DNA from: Mayamaea pseudoterrestris
Lineage: Eukaryota > Bacillariophyta > Bacillariophyceae > Sellaphorales > Sellaphoraceae
Reading direction: 5' to 3'
DNA length: 64,000 nt
Assembly (NCBI GenBank): GCA_027923505.1
Contig: BROI01000004.1
Location: 124,001-188,000, forward strand
The position numbers were made by a program, and so were the translations under genes. The notes under the pieces are model-generated. The model searched no databases. It was not told the origin of the DNA and saw only the letters and a program-made list of their open reading frames with translations. Shown here in pieces: positions 49,436 through 60,700 of this stretch; the first letter of the stretch is position 1, and each line of letters starts with the position of its first letter.

Positions 49436-51268
49436 TTACGGGTCCTTGCGAACTGACAAAGGCGCCAACCAACACCAACGGCCGTTGCCGCGAGACATGT
49501 CCTCATCGTCCACGGTCGGATCATGCCAACCTGCAATTTCCTTCCATAGTCGACTCACGGCCGTAAAGGTCGCTGGATCGTAGTTTCGCAATTGACCACA
49601 CGTAAACGGGTAAAACTTGTTGCACATGCGCTGTTCCTTTGTATGAAGAAACATTCTCTGCAGAAACGATTCAATGGGCGAGTGCGTTTTGTGGCTACAA
49701 TTCTTCTCAAAAGACTCAGCATGTTCGGGCATTTGGCCGCGGACCCTTTCAATGACCGTAGGTTCCATCAGTGGCGGCGTACAGCAAAGTAGCTCGGATT
49801 CATTCTCCTGGTCGAGCTCACGATATCCCTTGCTCCAGTATGCAACCGACATCTCGCTAAAAAATTCCTTACAGTCTACCATCGCGTATGCTAAATCACA
49901 ATCCTCGTCCTTTCCTGCCCAGTCTCGTCGACGAACGTTAGCGTATAGACCAGACGCCCGCGCCGTTTCGTACGCCTCCATGACAGGCTTGTTTTCAAGG
50001 CCATCAGCCAGTGCAAACTGATGAATTAGATGGCAGAGTTCATGCAGTACCAAGCCACACCCATTCCAATGCAGCCGCATCCGTCGGTAATCGTAACAAT
50101 TGTAAATTTCTATTTCATACGTCTTGTCGAGACGATCATGCGCCCACGCCAGCCACCCAGGATGATGATGCGCGGTCGTGTGGTTGACAACCATGGGAGA
50201 ATTGCGCGGTCCATACTGATAGGACGAATTCACCCAAACGCGAGTTCGTCGTATCAGGCGGTGCAGATTCCTCGGAAGTAAGTTCAAACAATCCATCAAG
50301 TCGGACTCTAGGTCACCAAGCACTGATGGGCACTGCGAAAAGACATTGGGAGCGCAATAGACTGTCACACCGCACTCAAGTTGCACCGAAAAATATGGAT
50401 TTGTCGAATTGTCAATGATTTCGGTGTATTCGTGCATGCCGTCGCAGAGAATATGCTCATGGTCAAACCGAGGATCCTCATTGGCTTGCATGGCACTCTC
50501 ATCGGGTGATCTCATTTGCGTGAGGTGTTGCATAGCTGCATCCTCAGTGAGCACCGACGACGGAAGGCGAAGGTTGGCAAGTTGTAGCAGACTTTTTTTG
50601 AGACTACCAACTTCACCACCGTCGCCATCTTTGTTGACGTCTATATCTGATTGATCATCATCATCGTCATCGGAGCTGGACGAGTCAAGTATCCCAAATC
50701 GATTCTGCATGGAGACTTGTTGTGGAGCACTTTCATTGTCTGCATCGTCCGACGACGAGATACTTGCGACGTCGTGCTCGCCCTCTCCAGCATTATTGAC
50801 GCCTCCATCTCCATTCTCCACATTTTCTACCTCGAGCTCAACCGTTTCTTTTCTTTCACGTGTTTTTGCAGCATTCTCTCGCATAATTGATGCATGCAAG
50901 GAACAGTTCGCAGCCACGTATCGGTTGGCTTCTGCAATACTTTTTGCTTGTCGAACTCGGACGCCGATCTTGTTATCATCCAACAACCCTTGCTTTCTAC
51001 ACTCCTTCATAATCCAAAGTCGTCGATTGTTCAATGAAATATAGCAAGGCTCGTCTCCGCCATTCTCTGCCGTTCCTGCAATCACTTGCATAGGAGGAAG
51101 ATTGGATGGATGCAGTCTTCCGTCGAGTATAGACTGCAGCGTTTCCTTAAGACTCCGCCCGCAACCTGAAAATACGGGACGAATTCGACTATGCTGAAAC
51201 CGAAGCAGGTCAGGATCCATCAAGACAAGTTCGTCAAGAGTCGTTTTCTTTTGCTTTGATGGTGCCAT
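49436..51268 (-). CDS. ParB-like N-domain fused to a HExxH metallopeptidase-like domain
   Basis: 610 residues from MAPSKQKKTTL. Residues about 10-120 resemble a ParB/sulfiredoxin-type domain: LLRFQHSRIRPVFSGCGRSL, then LPPMQVIAG and NNRRLWIMKECRK. An acidic, Ser/Asp-rich linker follows to about 240. The C-terminal 350 residues contain a zinc-peptidase motif, VLHELCHLIHQF (HExxH), with a downstream Glu in KEFFSEMSVAYWS, as in gluzincin-type enzymes where that Glu is the third ligand. Both halves look intact. I know no named protein with this order; a Zn-protease related to the ATLF-like group is the closest description. Start upstream by 15 residues is possible. It is the last gene before the satellite block. 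Confidence 0.78.
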   Translation of the reverse strand: MAPSKQKKTTLDELVLMDPDLLRFQHSRIRPVFSGCGRSLKETLQSILDGRLHPSNLPPMQVIAGTAENGGDEPCYISLNNRRLWIMKECRKQGLLDDNKIGVRVRQAKSIAEANRYVAANCSLHASIMRENAAKTRERKETVELEVENVENGDGGVNNAGEGEHDVASISSSDDADNESAPQQVSMQNRFGILDSSSSDDDDDDQSDIDVNKDGDGGEVGSLKKSLLQLANLRLPSSVLTEDAAMQHLTQMRSPDESAMQANEDPRFDHEHILCDGMHEYTEIIDNSTNPYFSVQLECGVTVYCAPNVFSQCPSVLGDLESDLMDCLNLLPRNLHRLIRRTRVWVNSSYQYGPRNSPMVVNHTTAHHHPGWLAWAHDRLDKTYEIEIYNCYDYRRMRLHWNGCGLVLHELCHLIHQFALADGLENKPVMEAYETARASGLYANVRRRDWAGKDEDCDLAYAMVDCKEFFSEMSVAYWSKGYRELDQENESELLCCTPPLMEPTVIERVRGQMPEHAESFEKNCSHKTHSPIESFLQRMFLHTKEQRMCNKFYPFTCGQLRNYDPATFTAVSRLWKEIAGWHDPTVDDEDMSRGNGRWCWLAPLSVRKDP

Positions 51269-51549
51269 GGTGGCGGATAGCGGTGTCCAAGAATGGATCG
51301 TGCCAATTCTCAACGATACATGCGTCGAAATTCGTTTAATGAATAATGAATAAGAAACGATTTGAGTCTAGCAGGTGTAGCTTTTATTTCAAATTGTTCC
51401 CATTTCGCTGCAGCGCTTCCTGGTTGGCTTCTCAAGTCCCTCGTCGAAATCTCGCATGTATCGATGTTGTTGCCTTGATGCGATTTCATTCTTCTTGTCG
51501 TACCGGTACAAACTACGACGCGCAAGTACGCCCCGTCGTAGCCCCGTCA
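51269..51549. other. Promoter region between last gene and satellites
   Basis: About 280 bp between the start codon of the peptidase-like gene and the first recognisable satellite unit. No gene, RNA or repeat recognised. The boundary with the satellite is inexact because the first unit is diverged. Confidence 0.5.
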
Positions 51550-52460
51550 TCTGCCTGCCAGTAGAAGGTGCCACTGGAGCACCACTTTACCATCCTATGA
51601 GCACCTGCATGCAAAATTTTGTCCCATGTGTTCATTTGGCGTGGTAAACCCCTCCATGGCATCCAAGAAGCGCAGTGACGGCGAGAAGGAAGCACCTTCC
51701 AAGCGCCGGTAGAAGGGCCATCGGCCTAGAAGGCGCCACTGGTGCACCAATGGAGCATCCAATGAGCACCTGCATGGCCAAACCCTTGTCCTGTATGTTC
51801 ATTTGGCGTGGTGAAACCCCTCCATGGCATCTGTGTAGCTCCGTGACGACGAAAAGGAAAAATCTTCTGAACTCCCCTTGAAGGGCCTTTGGCCTAGAAG
51901 GCGCCACTGGTGCACCAATGGAGCATCCTATGATTAACTGCATGGCCAAACCCTTGCTTGTATGTTCATTTGGCGTGGCGAAACCCCTCCATGGCATCCG
52001 CGTAGCTCAGTGATGGCGAGAAGGAAAATCTATCTGAGCGCCAGTTGAAAAGCCATCTGCCTAGAAGGCGCCACTGGTGCACCAATGGAGCATCCTATGA
52101 GCACCTGCATGGCCAAACCCTTGTCCCATATGTTCATTTGGTGTGGTGAAAACCATCCACGGCATCCAAGTAGCTCAGTGGAAGCGAGAAGGAAAAGCCT
52201 TCTGAGTGCCCCTTGAAGGGCCATCTGCCTAGAAGGCGCCACTGGTGCACCAATGGAGCATCCAATGAGCACCTGCATGGCCAAACCCTTGTCCCATATG
52301 TTCATTTGGCGTGGTGAAACCCCTACATGGCATTCAAGTAGCTCAGTGACGGTGAGAAGGAAAATCCTTCTGAGCGCCAGTTGAAGGGCCATCTGTCTCG
52401 AAGACACCACTGGTGCACCAATGGAGCATTAAATGAGCACCTGCATGGCCAAACCTTTGG
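51550..52460. repeat. 168-bp satellite array (about 5 units)
   Basis: A tandem repeat with period about 168 bp: the landmark CCACTGG begins at 51571, 51736, 51904, 52071, 52239 and 52407, spacings 165-168. Units are 80-95% alike by eye, with the first the most diverged. Each well-preserved unit contains CCACTGGTGCACCAATGG, an 18-bp near-palindrome. Because 168 is a multiple of three, minus-strand frames stay open for more than 120 codons (51632-51997, 52030-52410) without looking like a protein. Confidence 0.9.
51736..51753. other. Near-palindrome in the 168-bp satellite
   Basis: CCACTGGTGCACCAATGG pairs with its own reverse complement apart from one base pair (position 4 against 15), centred on GTGCAC. 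It recurs in each full unit of the array, diverged in the first and last. A dimeric DNA-binding protein or cruciform is possible; neither is shown. Confidence 0.7.
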
Positions 52461-52528
52461 TCCAAGCCTACCATCTTGTAGCGCAGCCTGAATAATGATG
52501 TTGGCACCATTCTGGTGTATTTTGGGCA

Positions 52529-52548
52529 CCTACAGGGCTTGCTGTAGG
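52529..52548. other. 7-bp stem-loop in the 169-bp satellite unit
   Basis: CCTACAG and CTGTAGG are perfect inverted repeats around a 6-base loop (GGCTTG). The element is kept in nearly all 169-bp units, one of which near 54400 has a changed loop. Confidence 0.75.
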
Positions 52549-52583
52549 GGCGTTTGAATGTCACGGCATCGGCAGGCTGAGAC

Positions 52584-52602
52584 TGGTGACAAGTTGTCAC
52601 CA
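52584..52602. other. 19-bp perfect palindrome in the 169-bp satellite unit
   Basis: TGGTGACAAGTTGTCACCA has perfect 9-bp arms around a central G. It recurs at the same place in almost all units from 52.6 to 54.6 kb, with one A/G variant near 54628, while flanking bases vary more, so it is among the best-kept parts of the unit. Confidence 0.8.
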
Positions 52603-52866
52603 AATACATTGCCATCCCCTGAGACACCATCCAAGCCTACCATCTTGTAGCTCAGCCTAAACAATAATGTTGGCACCATTCTGGTGTATGTTGGGCACCT
52701 ACAGGGCTTGCTGTAGGGGCGTTTGAATGTCACGACATCTGCGGGCTGAGACAGGTGACAAGTTGTCACCAAATACATTGCCATCTCCTGAACACCAGCC
52801 AAGCCTACCATGTTGTAGCGCAGCCTGATTAATGATGTTGGCACCATTCTGGTGTATTTTAGGCAC

Positions 52867-54218
52867 CTACAGGGCTTGCTGTAGGGGCGTTTGAATGTCA
52901 CGGCATCGGCAGGCTGAGACTGGTGACAAGTTGTCACCAAATACAATGCCATCCCCTGAGACACCAGCCAAGCCTACCATCTTGTAGCGCAGCCTTAAAA
53001 ATAATGTTGGCACCATTCTGGTGTATTTTGGGCACCTACAGGGCTTGCTGTAGGGGCATTTGAATGTCACGGCATCTGCGGGCTGAGACTGGTGACAAGT
53101 TGTCACCAAATACATTGCCATGCCCTGAGACACCAGCCAAGACTGCCATCTTGTAGCGCAGCCTGATTAATGATGTTGGCACCATTTGGGTGTATTTTGG
53201 GCACCTACAGGGCTTGCTGTAGGGGCGTTTGAATGTCACAGCATCTGCGGGCTGAGACTGGTGACAAGTTGTCACCAAATACATTGCCATCCCCTGAGAC
53301 ACCAGCCAAGCATACCATCTTGTAGCGCAGCCTGATTAATGTTGTTGGTACCATTTGGGAGTATTTTGGGCACCTACAGGGCTTGCTGTAGGGGCGTTTG
53401 AATGTCACGGCATCTGCGGGCTGAGACTGGTGACAAGTTGTCACCAAATACATTGCCATCCCCTGAGACACCAGCCAAGACTACCATCTTGTAGCGCAGC
53501 CTGATTAATGATGTTGGCACCATTCTGGTGTATTTTGGGCACCTACAGGGCTTGCTGTAGGGGCGTTTGAATGTCACGGCATCGGCAGGCTGAGACTGGT
53601 GACAAGTTGTCACCAAATACAATGCCATCCCCTGAGACACCAGCCAAGCCTACCATCTTGTAGCGCAGCCTTAAAAATAATGTTGGCACCATTCTGGTGT
53701 ATTTTGGGCACCTACAGGGCTTGCTGTAGGGGCATTTGAATGTCACGGCATCTGCGGGCTGAGACTGGTGACAAGTTGTCACCAAATACATTGCCATGCC
53801 CTGAGACACCAGCCAAGACTGCCATCTTGTAGCGCAGCCTGATTAATGATGTTGGCACCATTTGGGTGTATTTTGGGCACCTACAGGGCTTGCTGTAGGG
53901 GCGTTTGAATGTCAAAGCATCTGCGGGCTGAGACTGGTGACAAGTTGTCACCAAATACATTGCCATCCCCTGAGACACCAGCCAAGCATACCATCTTGTA
54001 GCGCAGCCTGATTAATGTTGTTGGTACCATTTGGGAGTATTTTGGGCACCTACAGGGCTTGCTGTAGGGGCGTTTGAATGTCACGGCATCTGCAGGCTGA
54101 GACTGGTGACAAGTTGTCACCAAATACATTGCCATCCCCTGAGACACCAGCCAAGACTACCATCTTGTAACGCAGCCTGATTAATGATGTTGGCACCATT
54201 TGGGAGTATTTTGGGCAC
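52867..54218. repeat. 676-bp higher-order repeat (two copies of a 4-mer)
   Basis: Within the 169-bp array, the four units from 52867 are repeated as a block from 53543. Diagnostic changes recur in register: TACAATGCC together with CCTTAAAAATAATG in unit 1 of both, the GGGTGTATTTTGG form in unit 2, and the GTTGTTGGTACC form in unit 3. The fourth units differ at a few bases. The block length is 4 x 169. Confidence 0.85.
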
Positions 54219-54750
54219 CTACAGGGCTTGCTGTAGGGGCGTTTGAATGTAACAGCATCTGCGGGCTGAGACTGGTGACAAGTTGTCACCAAATACATTG
54301 CCATCCCCTGAGACACCAGCCAAGCCTACCATGTTGTAGCGCATCCTGAATAAGGATTAGGGACCATTCTTATGTATTTTGGGCACCTACAGGGCTTGTT
54401 GTAGGGGCGTTTGAATGTCACGGCATCTGTGGGCTAAGACTGGTGACAAGTTGTCACCAAATACATTGCCATCCCCTGAGACACCAGCCAAGCATACCAT
54501 CTTGTAGCGCAGCCGGAATAAGGATGTTGGCACCATTTGGGAGTATTTTGGGCACCTACAGGGCTTGCTGTAGGGGCATTTGAATGTCACGGCATCTGCA
54601 GGCTGAGACTGGTGACAAGTTGTCACCGAATACATTGCCATCCCCTGAGACACCAGTCAAGCCAACTATCTTGTAGCGCAGCCGGAATAAGGATGTTGGC
54701 ACCATTCTGGTGTATTTTAGGCACCTACAGGGCTTGCTGTAGGGGCGTTT

Positions 54751-57700
54751 GTGACCTTGGATCATGCCCCAAGCCACTTTACAAAGAGATTGTGGGGATC
54801 TGATGTTTGCCACTGCTAGGGTAGGCAGTCACATAGTACCTGCTAACTGAAGCTGCTGACCTGAAGGCAAAAGGCAAGCAGAAGGCTGATGCGCAAAACA
54901 AATTACCAAGAAGGTATGTCTTGTGCCCTCGGATCATGCACAGTGGCTGTACGCATAGAGTGTGTGGGCACTTCATGTTTGCCACTGCTAGGTTGGTGTT
55001 CGGCAGTTGGGTAGTACATACCAGCAACTTCTGCGGATCTGGAAGCAGGCAACATGCAGGAGGCAAATGCACAAAGATAATGCGCTATACAATATCCATT
55101 TGTGACCTTGGATCATGCCCCAAGCCAGTTTACAAAGAGATTGTGGGGATCTGATGTTTGCCACTGCTAGGGTAGGCAGTCACATAGTACCTGCTAACTG
55201 AAGCTGCTGACCTGAAGGCAAAAGGCAAGCAGGAGGCTGATGCGCAAAACAAATTCACCAAGAAGGTTTGTCTTGTGCCCTCGGATCATGCACAGTGGCT
55301 GTACGCATAGAGTGTGGGGCACTTCATGTTTGCCACTGCTAGGTTGGTGTTTGGCAGTTGGGTAGTACATACCACTTCTGCGGATCTGGAAGCAGGCAAC
55401 ATGCAGGAGGCAAATGCACAAAGTGAATGCACTATACAATATCCATTTGTGACCTTGGATCATGCCCCAAGCCAGTTTACAAAGAGATTGTGGGGATCTG
55501 ATGTTTGCCACTGCTAGGGTAGGCAGTCACATAGTACCTGCTAACTGAAGCTGCTGACCTGAAGGCAAAAGGCAAGCAGGAGGCTGATGCGCAAAACAAA
55601 TTCACCAAGGAGGTATGTCTTGTGCCCTCGGATCATGCACAGTGGCTGTACGCATAGAGTGTGTGGGCACTTCATGTTTGGCACTGCTAGGTTGGTGTTC
55701 GGCAGTTGGGTAGTACATACCAGCAACTTCTGCGGATCTGGAAGCAGGCAACATGCAGGAGGCAAATGCACAAAGTGAATGCACTATACAATATCCATTT
55801 GTGACCTTGGATCATGCCCCAAGCCAGTTTACAAAGAGATTGTGGGGATCTGATGTTTGCCACTGCTAGGGTAGGCAGTCACATAGTACCTGCTAACTGA
55901 AGCTGCTGACCTGAAGGCAATAGGCAAGCAGGAGGCTGATGCGCAAAACAAATTCACCAAGGAGGTATGCCTTGTGCCCTTGGATCATGCACAGTAGCTG
56001 TACGCATAGAGTGTGTGGGCACTTCATGTTTGCCACTGCTAGGTTGGTGTTCGGCAGTTGGGTAGTACATACCAGCAACTTCTGCGGATCTGGAAGCAGG
56101 CAACATGCAGGAGGCAGATGCACAAAGTGAATGCACTATACAATATCCATTTGTGACCTTGGATCATGCCCCAAGCCAGTTTACAAAGAGATTGTGGGGA
56201 TCTGATGTTTGCCACTGCTAGGGTAGGCAGTCACATAGTACCTGCTAACTGAAGCTGCTGACCTGAAGGCAAAAGGCAAGCAGGAGGCTGATGCGCAAAA
56301 CAAATTCACCAAGGAGGTATGTCTTGTGCCCTTGGATCATGCTCTGTGGCTGTACGCATAGAGTGTGTGGGCACTTCATGTTTGCCACTGCTAGGTTGGT
56401 GTTCGGCAGTTGGGTAGTACATACCAGCAACTTCTGCAGATCTGGAAGCAGGCAACATGCAGGAGGCAAATGCACAAAGTGAATGCACTATACAATATCC
56501 ATTTGTGACCTTGGATCATGCCCCAAGCCAGTTTACAAAGAGATTGTGGGGATCTGATGTTTGCCACTGCTAGGGTAGGCAGTCACATAGTACCTGCTAA
56601 TTGAAGCTGCTGACCTGAAGGCAAAAGGCAAGCAGGAGGCTGATGCGCAAAACAAATTCACCAAGAAGGTATGTCTTGTGCCCTCGGATCATGCACAGTG
56701 GCTGTACGCATAGAGTGTGTGGGCACTTCATGTTTGCCACTGCTAGGTTGGTGTTCGGCAGTGGTGGTTGGTGTACATACCAGCAAGTGAAGCAGGCACC
56801 ATGCAGGAGGCAAATGCACAAAGTGAATGCACTATACAATATCAATTTGTGATCTTGGATCATGCCCCAAGCCAGTTTACAAAGAGATTGTGGGAATCTG
56901 GTGTTTGCCACTGCTAGGGTAGGCAGTCACATAGTACCTGCTAACTGAAGCTGCTGACCTGGACGCAAAAGGCAAGCAGGAGGCTGATGCGCAAAACAAA
57001 TTCACCAAGGAGGTATGTCTTGTGCCCTTGGATCATGCACAGTGGCTGTACGCATAGAGTGTGTGGGCACTTCATGTTTGCCACTGCTAGGTTGGTGTTC
57101 GGCAGTTGGGTAGTACATACCAGCAACTTCTGCGGATCTGGAAGCAGGCAACATGCAGGAGGCAAATGCACAAAGTGAATGCACTATACAATATCCATTT
57201 GTGACCTTGGATCATGCCCCAAGCCAGTTTACAAAGAGATTGTGGGGATCTGATGTTTGCCACTGCTAGGGTAGGCAGTCACATAGTACCTGCTAAATGA
57301 AGCTGCTGACCTGAAGGCAAATGGCAAGCAGGAGGCTGATGCGCAAAACAAATTCACCAAGGAGGTGTGTCTTGTGCCCTCAGATCATGCACAGTGGCTG
57401 TACGCATAGAGTGTGTGGGCACTTCATGTTTGCCACTGCTAGGTTGGTGTTCGGCAGTTGGGTAGAACATACCAGCAACTTCTGCGGATCTGGAAGCAGG
57501 CAACATGCAGGAGGCAAATGCACAAAGTGAATGCACTATACAATATCCATTTGTGACCTTGGATCATGCCCCAAGCCAGTTTACAAAGAGATTGTGGGGA
57601 TCTGATGTTTGCCACTGCTAGGGTAGGCAGTCACATAGTACCTGCTAACTGAAGCTGCTGACCTGAAGGCAAAGGGCAAGCAGGAGGCTGATGCGCAAAA

Positions 57701-60700
57701 CAAATTCACCAAGGAGGTATGTCTTGTGCCCTCGGATCATGCACAGTGGCTGTACGCATAGAGTGTGTGGGCACTTCATGTTTGCCACTGCTAGGTTGGT
57801 GTTCGGCAGTTGGGTAGTACATACCAGCAACTTCTGCGGATCTGGAAGCAGGCAACATGCAGGAGGCAAATGCACAAAGTGAATGCACTATACAATATCC
57901 ATTTGTGACCTTGGATCATGCCCCAAGCCAGTTTACAAAGAGATTGTGGGGATCTGATGTTTGCCACTGCTAGGGTAGGCAGTCACATAGTACCTGCTAA
58001 CTGAAGCTGCTGACCTGAAGGCAAAAGGCAAGCAGGAGGCTGATGCGCAAAACAAATTCACCAAGGAGGTATGTCTTGTGCCCTTGGATCATGCACAGTG
58101 GCTGTACGCATAGAGTGTGTGGGCACTTCATGTTTGCCACTGCTAGGTTGGTGTTCGGCAGTTGGGTAGTACATACCAGCAACTTCTGTGGATCTGGAAG
58201 CAGGCAACATGCAGGAGGCAAATGCACAAAGTGAATGCACTATACAATATCCATTTGTGACCTTGGATCATGCCCCAAGCCAGTTTACAAAGAGATTGTG
58301 GGGATCTGATGTTTGCCACTGCTAGGGTAGGCAGTCACATAGTACCTGCTAACTGAAGCTGCTGACCTGAAGGCAAAAGGCAAGCAGGAGGCTGATGCGC
58401 AAAACAAATTCACCAAGGAGGTATGTCTTGTGCCCTCGGATCATGCACAGTGGCTGTACGCATAGAGTGTGTGGGCACTTCATGTTTGCCACTGCTAGGT
58501 TGGTGTTCGGCAGTTGGGTAGTACATACCAGCAACTTCTGCGGATCTGGAAGCAGGCAACATGCAGGAGGCAAATGCACAAAGTGAATGCACTATACAAT
58601 ATCCATTTGTGACCTTGGATCATGCCCCAAGCCAGTTTACAAAGAGATTGTGGGGATCTGATGTTTGCCACTGCTAGGGTAGGCAGTCACATAGTACCTG
58701 CTAACTGAAGCTGCTGACCTGAAGGCAAAAGGCAAGCAGGAGGCTGATGCGCAAAACAAATTCACCAAGGAGGTATGTCTTGTGCCCTCGGATCATGCAC
58801 AGTGGCTGTACGCATAGAGTGTGTGGGCACTTCATGTTTGCCACTGCTAGGTTGGTGTTCGGCAGTTGGGTAGTACATACCAGCAACTTCTGCGGATCTG
58901 GAAGCAGGCAACATGCAGGAGGCAAATGCACAAAGTGAATGCACTATACAATATCCATTTGTGACCTTGGATCATGCCCCAAGCCAGTTTACAAAGAGAT
59001 TGTGGGGATCTGATGTTTGCCACTGCTAGGGTAGGCAGTCACATAGTACCTGCTAACTGAAGCTGCTGACCTGAAGGCAAAAGGCAAGCAGGAGGCTGAT
59101 GCGCAAAACAAATTCACCAAGGAGGTATGTCTTGTGCCCTCGGATCATGCACAGTGGCTGTACGCATAGAGTGTGTGGGCACTTCATGTTTGCCACTGCT
59201 AGGTTGGTGTTCGGCAGTTGGGTAGTACATACCAGCAACTTCTGCGGATCTGGAAGCAGGCAACATGCAGGAGGCAAATGCACAAAGTGAATGCACTATA
59301 CAATATCCATTTGTGACCTTGGATCATGCCCCAAGCCAGTTTACAAAGAGATTGTGGGGATCTGATGTTTGCCACTGCTAGGGTAGGCAGTCACATAGTA
59401 CCTGCTAACTGAAGCTGCTGACCTGAAGGCAAAAGGCAAGCAGGAGGCTGATGCGCAAAACAAATTCACCAAGGAGGTATGTCTTGTGCCCTCGGATCAT
59501 GCACAGTGGCTGTACGCATAGAGTGTGTGGGCACTTCATGTTTGCCACTGCTAGGTTGGTGTTCGGCAGTTGGGTAGTACATACCAGCAACTTCTGCGGA
59601 TCTGGAAGCAGGCAACATGCAGGAGGCAAATGCACAAAGTGAATGCACTATACAATATCCATTTGTGACCTTGGATCATGCCCCAAGCCAGTTTACAAAG
59701 AGATTGTGGGGATCTGATGTTTGCCACTGCTAGGGTAGGCAGTCACATAGTACCTGCTAACTGAAGCTGCTGACCTGAAGGCAAAAGGCAAGCAGGAGGC
59801 TGATGCGCAAAACAAATTCACCAAGGAGGTATGTCTTGTGCCCTCGGATCATGCACAGTGGCTGTACGCATAGAGTGTGTGGGCACTTCATGTTTGCCAC
59901 TGCTAGGTTGGTGTTCGGCAGTTGGGTAGTACATACCAGCAACTTCTGCGGATCTGGAAGCAGGCAACATGCAGGAGGCAAATGCACAAAGTGAATGCAC
60001 TATACAATATCCATTTGTGACCTTGGATCATGCCCCAAGCCAGTTTACAAAGAGATTGTGGGGATCTGATGTTTGCCACTGCTAGGGTAGGCAGTCACAT
60101 AGTACCTGCTAACTGAAGCTGCTGACCTGAAGGCAAAAGGCAAGCAGGAGGCTGATGCGCAAAACAAATTCACCAAGGAGGTATGTCTTGTGCCCTCGGA
60201 TCATGCACAGTGGCTGTACGCATAGAGTGTGTGGGCACTTCATGTTTGCCACTGCTAGGTTGGTGTTCGGCAGTTGGGTAGTACATACCAGCAACTTCTG
60301 CGGATCTGGAAGCAGGCAACATGCAGGAGGCAAATGCACAAAGTGAATGCACTATACAATATCCATTTGTGACCTTGGATCATGCCCCAAGCCAGTTTAC
60401 AAAGAGATTGTGGGGATCTGATGTTTGCCACTGCTAGGGTAGGCAGTCACATAGTACCTGCTAACTGAAGCTGCTGACCTGAAGGCAAAAGGCAAGCAGG
60501 AGGCTGATGCGCAAAACAAATTCACCAAGGAGGTATGTCTTGTGCCCTCGGATCATGCACAGTGGCTGTACGCATAGAGTGTGTGGGCACTTCATGTTTG
60601 CCACTGCTAGGTTGGTGTTCGGCAGTTGGGTAGTACATACCAGCAACTTCTGCGGATCTGGAAGCAGGCAACATGCAGGAGGCAAATGCACAAAGTGAAT

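Larger units (their letters stand above)
52461..54750. repeat. 169-bp satellite array (about 13 units)
   Basis: Tandem units spaced exactly 169 bp through the centre (landmark unit starts 52867, 53036, 53205, 53374, 53543, 53712, 53881, 54050), unrelated in sequence to the 168-bp family. The unit runs from TACCATCTTGTAGCGCAGCC through GGGCACCTACAGGG to GACTGGTGACAAGTTGTCAC. Two dyads lie in almost every unit. Left-most and right-most units are more diverged, and spacing there departs slightly from 169. The right edge passes directly into the 352-bp family at GGCGTTTGTGACC. Confidence 0.93.

Noticed and set aside
1-51549. tRNA or other structured RNA genes
   Set aside because: No clear cloverleaf with a GTTCGAATC-type T-arm was found between genes by reading; a covariance search could still find one.
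52461-54750. Series of 88-codon minus frames in the 169-bp satellite
   Set aside because: Each frame spans one and a half units and overlaps the next; the unit is not a multiple of three and no start context or domain is visible.
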